In this document: positions 8,076 to 12,469 of the stretch, in pieces
Layout of the letters: every line of letters starts with the position of its first letter
Position numbering within the stretch: position 1 is the stretch's first letter
Assembly: GCA_035268985.1 (NCBI GenBank)
Contig: DATFJV010000066.1
Coordinates: 1 to 12,469, forward strand
From: JAAYHV01 sp035268985
GTDB lineage: Bacteria; Bacillota; Clostridia; Peptostreptococcales; Anaerovoracaceae
Length of the DNA: 12,469 nucleotides
Reading direction: 5' to 3'
Translations under genes and position numbers: made by a program
The notes under the pieces: generated by a model
Seen by the model: only the letters and a program-made list of their open reading frames with translations
Database searches by the model: none
What the model was told of the DNA's origin: nothing

Positions 8076-9608
8076 TTAAATAATATCTTCAACCCTTTTG
8101 TATTCTTCTAATATAGATTCATCAGGTTCTTTGGTAGCTAAACTTACTAATACAATAGCCAATAGAGCACATATAAAGGCAGGCAACAATTCGTAAATAT
8201 TAAAAGCACCACCTAGTGGTCTTACTAAATATTTCCATACGAATATTACTAACCCTCCAGTAATCATTCCAGCTATAGCACCTTGTTTAGTGGATCTTTT
8301 CCAAAATAGGGCGGACAATACAACAGGTCCAAAGCAAGCGCCAAATCCAGCCCATGCAAAACTTACGATTTCAAATACTGAACTATCCGGATTGGACGCA
8401 AATAATACAGCGACTATAGAGATGATAACCACAGTTGTTCTTGCAACTATCATGGAAGTCTTTTTACTAAGTTTAATATGGAAACAATTATTCATTAAGT
8501 CTTGAGATACTCCAGAAGAGGCAGCTAGTAACTGGGAATCTGAAGTAGACATTGTAGCTGCTAGAATGCCAGCTAGAATTATTCCTGCTATAATAGCTGG
8601 GAAGACCCCGTGAGTGCTTAATAAGTTGGCAATTTGAATTATTACGGTTTCAGAACCTGACCCTTGCAAATTTTCAATTGCGCCCACGCTTGACATAGCG
8701 TTTCCTATGATTCCAATAAATATAGCAACACATAGGGAGATCGCAACCCAAGTAGTAGCTATTCTTCTAGATACTACAAGTTTATTTCTTTCTTGTATAG
8801 CCATGAATCTTAATAAAACATGAGGCATACCAAAGTAACCTAATCCCCAGGCTAGTGTACTTACTATAGTTATAAAACCATAATTAACAGATTCATTATT
8901 AACAATATCATGTATAGCGTTTAATGATAAATAACCTGACATTTCGCTAGCATTTGCCATAACGTTATCAAATCCTCCAGCAGTACTTATTCCAAATGTG
9001 AGCACTACTATTAAAGCTATTGACATTACGATACTTTGTATAAAATCGCTTGTACTCGCGGCCAAAAAGCCACCTAAGGTTGTATAAGCTACTATAATAG
9101 TTGCACTTATAAGCATTGCTGTCATGTATTCTATTCCAAATAGACTGCTAAATAGTTTTCCACATGCTGCAAAACCTGATGCAGTGTAAGGAATAAAAAA
9201 AATAATAATTACTACAGCGGCTAGTGCGCCTATAATATTCTTATTGTCGTGATATCTTTTGTTAAAAAAATCGGGTATGGTTATAGCATTAATTTGGTGT
9301 GAATATTCCCTAATTCTTTTTGCTACAAATAACCAATTTAAGTACGTACCAATAGCCAATCCAATGCCTGTCCATGCTGCTTCACCTAAACCAGATATAT
9401 ATGCTACGCCAGGGAGGCCCATAAGCAGCCAGCTACTCATATCTGAGGCTTCCGCACTCATGGCAGTAACAAAGGGGCCTAATCTTCTGCCTCCTAAATA
9501 AAAATCTGATACATTTTCATTGCGTTTGGAATAAAATATTCCTATAGCAACAATAAATATCAAATAGATAATAATTGATAAAAGAATGTAAATTTCGTTT
9601 GTTGTCAT
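8076..9608 (-). CDS. putP: Sodium/proline symporter (SSS family)
   Basis: This is a 510-residue polytopic inner-membrane carrier of the solute:sodium symporter family, close in layout to E. coli PutP (about 500 residues, 13 helices), which imports proline with Na+. The strongest evidence is the block YLGGRRLGPFVTAMSAEASD (residues 38-57), followed by MSSWLLMGLPG. It contains the conserved Asp (D56 here) and Ser of the sodium site. GYFGMPHVLLRFMA and the INAITIPDFFNKRY segment also match PutP. Long hydrophobic helices continue to near residue 490, and the tail is acidic and cytoplasmic. The open frame extends 7 codons further upstream, but ATG at 9608 has AAGGAG 6 bases before it and is preferred. 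It stands alone, converging with serS and with its own promoter. Uptake of proline for osmotic balance or as an amino-acid fermentation substrate is a family-based inference. Confidence 0.92.
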   Translation of the reverse strand: MTTNEIYILLSIIIYLIFIVAIGIFYSKRNENVSDFYLGGRRLGPFVTAMSAEASDMSSWLLMGLPGVAYISGLGEAAWTGIGLAIGTYLNWLFVAKRIREYSHQINAITIPDFFNKRYHDNKNIIGALAAVVIIIFFIPYTASGFAACGKLFSSLFGIEYMTAMLISATIIVAYTTLGGFLAASTSDFIQSIVMSIALIVVLTFGISTAGGFDNVMANASEMSGYLSLNAIHDIVNNESVNYGFITIVSTLAWGLGYFGMPHVLLRFMAIQERNKLVVSRRIATTWVAISLCVAIFIGIIGNAMSSVGAIENLQGSGSETVIIQIANLLSTHGVFPAIIAGIILAGILAATMSTSDSQLLAASSGVSQDLMNNCFHIKLSKKTSMIVARTTVVIISIVAVLFASNPDSSVFEIVSFAWAGFGACFGPVVLSALFWKRSTKQGAIAGMITGGLVIFVWKYLVRPLGGAFNIYELLPAFICALLAIVLVSLATKEPDESILEEYKRVEDII

Positions 9609-9614
9609 AATAAT

Positions 9615-9620
9615 CTCCTT
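9615..9620 (-). promoter_or_regulatory. Ribosome binding site that fixes the putP start
   Basis: AAGGAG on the minus strand lies 6 bases before ATG at 9608. The alternative in-frame ATG at 9629 would place this site inside the coding region and has no comparable site before it. Confidence 0.8.
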
Positions 9621-9638
9621 CAAAAACAAATATTAATT

Positions 9639-9647
9639 ATTATATCA
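9639..9647 (-). promoter_or_regulatory. Extended -10 promoter of putP
   Basis: The minus strand reads TGATATAAT, a perfect TATAAT with the extended TGn. The -35 position (9662-9667, TTTCGT) is poor, which is common for extended -10 promoters and may mean dependence on an activator. The start would be near 9632, about 24 bases upstream of the ATG. Confidence 0.65.
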
Positions 9648-9668
9648 TATATAAAACTAGAACGAAAC

Positions 9669-9684
9669 ACAGAATAAAGTCTGT
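9669..9684. promoter_or_regulatory. Candidate regulator site just upstream of the putP -35
   Basis: ACAGA-N6-TCTGT forms perfect 5-base arms. Its centre lies about 44 bases upstream of the predicted putP start, directly behind a weak -35, which is where an activator could contact RNA polymerase. The regulator is unknown and the short arms make chance possible. Confidence 0.3.
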
Positions 9685-9691
9685 ACTAAAA

Positions 9692-9705
9692 ATGATTTAA
9701 ATCAT
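9692..9705. promoter_or_regulatory. 14-bp perfect palindrome upstream of putP
   Basis: ATGATTTAAATCAT is fully self-complementary. The core TGAT-N4-ATCA matches the inner bases of FNR/CRP-family boxes (TTGAT-N4-ATCAA), but the outer bases differ. The centre lies about 66 bases upstream of the predicted putP start. It sits between the promoter and the tetR terminator, outside any gene. The composition is AT-rich, so assignment to a regulator is tentative. Confidence 0.4.
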
Positions 9706-9706
9706 A

Positions 9707-9753
9707 ATTAAAACGCTATAATCCCTTAATAATAAAGGTTATAGCGTTTTAAT
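9707..9753. terminator. Intrinsic terminator of the tetR-family gene
   Basis: A perfect 15-bp outer stem pairs 9707-9721 with 9739-9753 (core AAAACGCTATAA), with a short inner CCTT/AAGG extension. On the minus strand, GCG is followed by TTTTAATTATGATT, a moderate U-tract. It lies 32 bases beyond the tetR stop. The mirrored flanks could also stop plus-strand readthrough. Confidence 0.75.
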
Positions 9754-9784
9754 AAATTGTACACTAGTTTATTAAATATCTATA

Positions 9785-10369
9785 CTAATTTTTGTACCAT
9801 TCTAAAAATCTTGGCATCATTTCTTTTGTATATTTGTTTAAGGAGTAATCTCCATTACATATACACCAATCATATAATAATGCTCTTTCAAATAAAGCGT
9901 ATGCCTTGGTAATTTCATTAATTGCTAAATCATTTTTCAGTTCTCCATTTTCAATGCCTTCTTTAACAATTTGTCTTAATAGTTTGTAATAGAATCTGTT
10001 TGTGTCTAAAAGGTGCTTATCACCTTTTGTTATAAGTTGAGAAGAGTACAGCATCGCTAATAAATCAATACTGATAGAGTTTTCAATCATAAGAAAAAGC
10101 TCTTTGTTTAAATATATTAGTTTGTCTATTGATGTCATATCATTATTTAGATTATCAATTAACTCTTCATATTTTTCATCAAACAAATAAGATAAAGATG
10201 AAAGCAAGGCATCTTTTCCTTCAAAATAATGATAAAAAGATCCCCTTGAAGTTTTGGATTTTTCCACTATATCTTCTACAGTTGTGTTTTCGTAACCTTG
10301 TTCATAGAAAAGCTTCCACGCAGCATTTACTATTTTACCTTTTGTGTTTTTATTCTTTTTCATTGACAT
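9785..10369 (-). CDS. TetR/AcrR-family transcriptional regulator
   Basis: This 194-residue DNA-binding protein is of usual TetR length. The N-terminal domain fits the family: KIVNAAWKLFYEQGYENTTV leads into the helix-turn-helix at about 29-50, with SRGSFYHYFEGKDALL as the recognition helix and following helix start. Residues about 60-194 form the helical ligand and dimer domain, which ends in an ALFERALLYDWCICNGDYSL stretch and shows no recognisable ligand signature. The frame is open up to a TTG at 10417, but that TTG is the -35 hexamer of the promoter. GGAGGG at 10374-10379 serves ATG 10369; ATG 10363, two codons in, is an alternative. It is divergent from the sensor kinase and upstream of putP on the same strand, but separated from it by a terminator. 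A palindrome in its promoter suggests autorepression. Targets could include itself and the kinase; the inducer is unknown. Confidence 0.92.
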   Translation of the reverse strand: MSMKKNKNTKGKIVNAAWKLFYEQGYENTTVEDIVEKSKTSRGSFYHYFEGKDALLSSLSYLFDEKYEELIDNLNNDMTSIDKLIYLNKELFLMIENSISIDLLAMLYSSQLITKGDKHLLDTNRFYYKLLRQIVKEGIENGELKNDLAINEITKAYALFERALLYDWCICNGDYSLNKYTKEMMPRFLEWYKN

Positions 10370-10373
10370 ATAG

Positions 10374-10379
10374 CCCTCC
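10374..10379 (-). promoter_or_regulatory. Ribosome binding site that fixes the tetR-family start
   Basis: GGAGGG on the minus strand lies 4 bases before ATG 10369 and 10 before ATG 10363. It rules out the upstream TTG and the ATG at 10381 as main starts. The leader from the predicted transcription start is only about 13 bases. Confidence 0.75.
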
Positions 10380-10388
10380 ATTAAGTAA

Positions 10389-10417
10389 ATATTACTGAGT
10401 AATGAGCATTTTGTCAA
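10389..10417 (-). promoter_or_regulatory. Promoter of the tetR-family gene
   Basis: The minus strand has a perfect -35 TTGACA (10412-10417), a 17-base spacer and -10 TAATAT (10389-10394, four of six matches). The predicted start is near 10382. A palindrome overlaps the spacer and the -10. Confidence 0.75.
10391..10403. promoter_or_regulatory. Candidate TetR operator
   Basis: ATTACT-G-AGTAAT is a perfect 6-1-6 palindrome that covers the upstream part of the tetR -10 and the adjacent spacer. Binding there would block RNA polymerase, the usual TetR autorepression layout. A further AGTAA half-like sequence lies next to it (10384-10388). It is about 60 bases from the predicted kinase start, so any effect on the kinase promoter would be less direct. 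Confidence 0.55.
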
Positions 10418-10443
10418 CCAACACTTTTAAATTTCATGTTCTA

Positions 10444-10452
10444 TGGTATAAT
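10444..10452 (+). promoter_or_regulatory. Extended -10 promoter of the sensor kinase gene
   Basis: TGGTATAAT gives a perfect TATAAT with an extended TGn. The -35 position is poor (CTTTTA at 10424-10429). The predicted start near 10459 leaves only about 14 bases of leader, with AGAAGG at 10461-10466 as ribosome site. It is divergent from the tetR promoter. Confidence 0.65.
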
Positions 10453-10472
10453 TATTGTATAGAAGGTTTAAT

Positions 10473-12469
10473 ATGATAAAATATTTTAAAAAGACAACAA
10501 TTATATTAACGGTCGTAATATTGCTATGCTTATTTAGTATGCACAGCAATATTTTGTTTTCTTATGGAAACGAAAATGAGACAATAAAGGTCGGTTTTTA
10601 TAAATGGGACGGTTTTAATAATATGGATGAAGAAGGTAATCTTAGTGGGTATGGTTACGAATACCTGGAGCATTTATCTAGATATAATGATTGGAACTAT
10701 GAGTTTATGGGATATGATAATACTTGGCAGGAATCCATGAAAATGCTTAAAACCCGAGATATTGATATTCTTTGCTCGATGATAAAAACCGCTGAAAGAG
10801 AAAAAGAGTTTTTGCTATCGGAATATCCAATGGGATCAAAAAAGTATACATTAACAACATTAAGGAACAATGAAGATTACTATTTGGGCGATATTGATGA
10901 GTTAAATGGAATAACTGTAGGGGTATTTAAAGACAATGCGTCTAATGAATTATTTACAACCTTTGCCAAAGAAAATGATTTAAATTATACTATGGTTGAG
11001 GCGGAAGGAAGCAATGAAAATGATTGGCTTATAAAGAATTTAAAAAATGGAAATATAGATGCTATTTTTTCCAGCGAATATAGAATAACTGAAGATGAAA
11101 AGATACTAACAAATACAGGTTCAATAGAATTTTTTATAGCAACAAATAAAAATAATTATGAATTGATGGGTGAAATAAACCAATCAATAAAAGAATTAAA
11201 TAGTAACGAGCCTTTACTTGCAACTGAGCTGGGGAAAAAATATTTTGCAAAGTCCCAATTGGGAGCCCCCAATTTTACTAGGGAAGAAGTTGATTTTATT
11301 AATAGCAATAAGGATAATGTTATATACCTAAGGGCTTATAATACCAACAAGCCGTTCTACTGGATAGAAGATGATGTGGTACATGGAATATATGCAAACA
11401 TTATTGAAAAAATAAATGCTTTAACAGGCCTTAAAATTAAGCTTAGCACTTCAAATGAAGATATAGATGGATTCATAGGTGTTCCAAGCAACTTATACGT
11501 AGGAAGAACTATAAATCTTAAAGTTACAGACACTATTTTAGAATATAATTATGCCGAAATATATTATGATAATTCCAATTTTAGTAGAGTCGGATTATTA
11601 AAAGGACATGAAGAACAGACAGATATAATAGAAAGCAAATATAAAGAATCTACTTTATATCGTTTTGATAATTTTGCTAAATGCGCCTATGCCATAGAGC
11701 ACAAAAATGTAGATGCTATATTTGTGGATGAACTAAGCGCACAAGTAATAATTAATCAGATTTATAGTAATAGTATAAATATTTATTCATATGGGAATTT
11801 AAAAAGAGAAGAGTCAATAGGCATAAATGATGGTAAACCAAAAGAGCTCTTAACGATTATTAATAAGTGTATAGATCCTTGGGTAATAAATAATGTTGAT
11901 GAAAATATAAGTGAAGTTCTGTATGAAGCAACTGATGACTATAACACCTATGATTTTTGGGCTAGTTATAAGCAAGCTATATCAGTGTTTACCATAATGC
12001 TTCTATTCGCATTTTTAGTCATCAGAAGAATTTGGATTAGTAATAAAGAAAAGTTAGAAAAGAAAAATGAAGAATTAAAAAGTGCTAATTCTGCGAAATC
12101 TGAATTTTTGGGAAGAATGTCCCACGATATGAGAACGCCAATGAATGCAATAATAGGTATGAGTGAGTTTGGAATGGAAGAGATAAATGACAATAAGGCC
12201 AAAGAGTATTTTGGTAATATAAATCACAGTTCAAAATATTTGCTTTCGTTATTAAACGATGTATTGGATTTACAAAGAATAGAGCAAGGCGCGATTGAAT
12301 TAAAAAAAGATTGGACAGACTTTGATGAAGATTATCAAATGATTGTTAATATAATTGAACAAAGGATTAAAGAAAAAGAACTTAAAGTAGAACTAGATAT
12401 TGATGATAAACTAAAAAATTTATTAATATATACAGACTCAATTAGGTACAGACAGATAATGTTAAACCT
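10473..12469 (+). CDS. Sensor histidine kinase with two extracellular solute-binding modules (3' end beyond window)
   Basis: The frame is open from ATG 10473 to the window end (665 codons). Residues 1-32 are a signal peptide or first membrane helix (basic MIKYFKK, then a hydrophobic core). Residues about 37-265 resemble a family 3 solute-binding module (TIKVGFYKWDG...GYGYEYLEHL, DIDILCSMIKTAEREKEFLLSEYP). Residues about 275-495 are a second copy opening FTREEVDFINSNKDNVIYLR, the pattern seen between tandem modules in EvgS-like sensors. A membrane helix spans about 502-522, then a short coiled coil. HisKA has H551 in SHDMRTPMNAIIGMSEF. The final residues TDSIRYRQIMLN are the start of the ATPase N-box, so the ATP site and any receiver domain lie outside. 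It probably senses a small solute, perhaps an amino acid, and autophosphorylates; ligand and partner are not visible. AGAAGG precedes the ATG by 6 bases. Its neighbour on the left is the divergent TetR gene. Confidence 0.93.
   Translation, partial: MIKYFKKTTIILTVVILLCLFSMHSNILFSYGNENETIKVGFYKWDGFNNMDEEGNLSGYGYEYLEHLSRYNDWNYEFMGYDNTWQESMKMLKTRDIDILCSMIKTAEREKEFLLSEYPMGSKKYTLTTLRNNEDYYLGDIDELNGITVGVFKDNASNELFTTFAKENDLNYTMVEAEGSNENDWLIKNLKNGNIDAIFSSEYRITEDEKILTNTGSIEFFIATNKNNYELMGEINQSIKELNSNEPLLATELGKKYFAKSQLGAPNFTREEVDFINSNKDNVIYLRAYNTNKPFYWIEDDVVHGIYANIIEKINALTGLKIKLSTSNEDIDGFIGVPSNLYVGRTINLKVTDTILEYNYAEIYYDNSNFSRVGLLKGHEEQTDIIESKYKESTLYRFDNFAKCAYAIEHKNVDAIFVDELSAQVIINQIYSNSINIYSYGNLKREESIGINDGKPKELLTIINKCIDPWVINNVDENISEVLYEATDDYNTYDFWASYKQAISVFTIMLLFAFLVIRRIWISNKEKLEKKNEELKSANSAKSEFLGRMSHDMRTPMNAIIGMSEFGMEEINDNKAKEYFGNINHSSKYLLSLLNDVLDLQRIEQGAIELKKDWTDFDEDYQMIVNIIEQRIKEKELKVELDIDDKLKNLLIYTDSIRYRQIMLN

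Noticed and set aside
9609..9629. Seven extra N-terminal codons for putP from ATG 9629
   Set aside because: No ribosome site precedes that ATG, whereas AAGGAG is ideally placed for ATG 9608. PutP proteins normally start close to the first membrane helix.
10129..10398. Plus-strand open frame opposite the TetR-family gene
   Set aside because: It is antisense to a well-supported regulator, has no recognisable domain and runs through the operator and promoter region.
10370..10417. Longer N-terminus of the TetR-family protein starting with TTG at 10417
   Set aside because: That TTG is the first half of a perfect TTGACA -35 hexamer, so the codons would lie upstream of the transcript. A GGAGGG site sits properly before ATG 10369.
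1..12469. Mobile elements, CRISPR arrays, toxin-antitoxin pairs or other defence genes
   Set aside because: No transposase-like or integrase-like protein, no spaced direct repeats and no small paired genes were found. The window is filled by ordinary chromosomal genes with short gaps.

Overview
The window is AT-rich DNA, with A/T-ending codons and A-rich gaps. It has strong AGGAGG-type ribosome sites, sigma-A-like promoters and intrinsic terminators. With the protein families present (UPF0182, a long clostridial-looking glutamine synthetase, a PutP symporter and a kinase with tandem solute-binding modules) this points to a low-GC Gram-positive, most likely a member of the Clostridia. The species cannot be named from the sequence alone.

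Layout. The left edge cuts a minus-strand tRNA gene (probably tRNA-Lys) just before its anticodon. It has its own good promoter, back to back with a second promoter that fires rightward. The rightward promoter opens a tight four-gene run. The first gene (234-1913) is a zinc-ribbon protein with a long acidic disordered region and one C-terminal membrane helix. The second (1940-4786) is a UPF0182 membrane protein. The third (4803-6716) is an enlarged glutamine synthetase family protein. The fourth is seryl-tRNA synthetase serS (6732-8003). Gaps are 15-26 bases, I see no internal terminator, and the run ends in a 20-bp hairpin at 8008-8055. This looks like one operon joining two envelope or unknown-function proteins to nitrogen assimilation and translation.

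The hairpin is shared with a converging minus-strand gene, putP (8076-9608), a sodium/proline symporter. It has its own extended -10 promoter, with two palindromes upstream that could be regulator sites. Further right, a minus-strand TetR-family regulator (9785-10369) ends in its own hairpin. Its promoter contains a 13-bp palindrome, a likely autorepression operator. Divergent from it is a sensor histidine kinase (10473 to the window end, incomplete) with a signal peptide, two extracellular solute-binding-like modules, a membrane helix, a HisKA domain and the start of the ATPase domain.

For putP and tetR I chose shorter starts than the longest open frames, because ribosome sites and promoters decide the matter. 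No mobile element, CRISPR array or broken gene was seen. The least understood part is the zinc-ribbon/UPF0182 pair and its linkage to the enlarged glutamine synthetase and serS. I found no clearly novel defence or mobile system.
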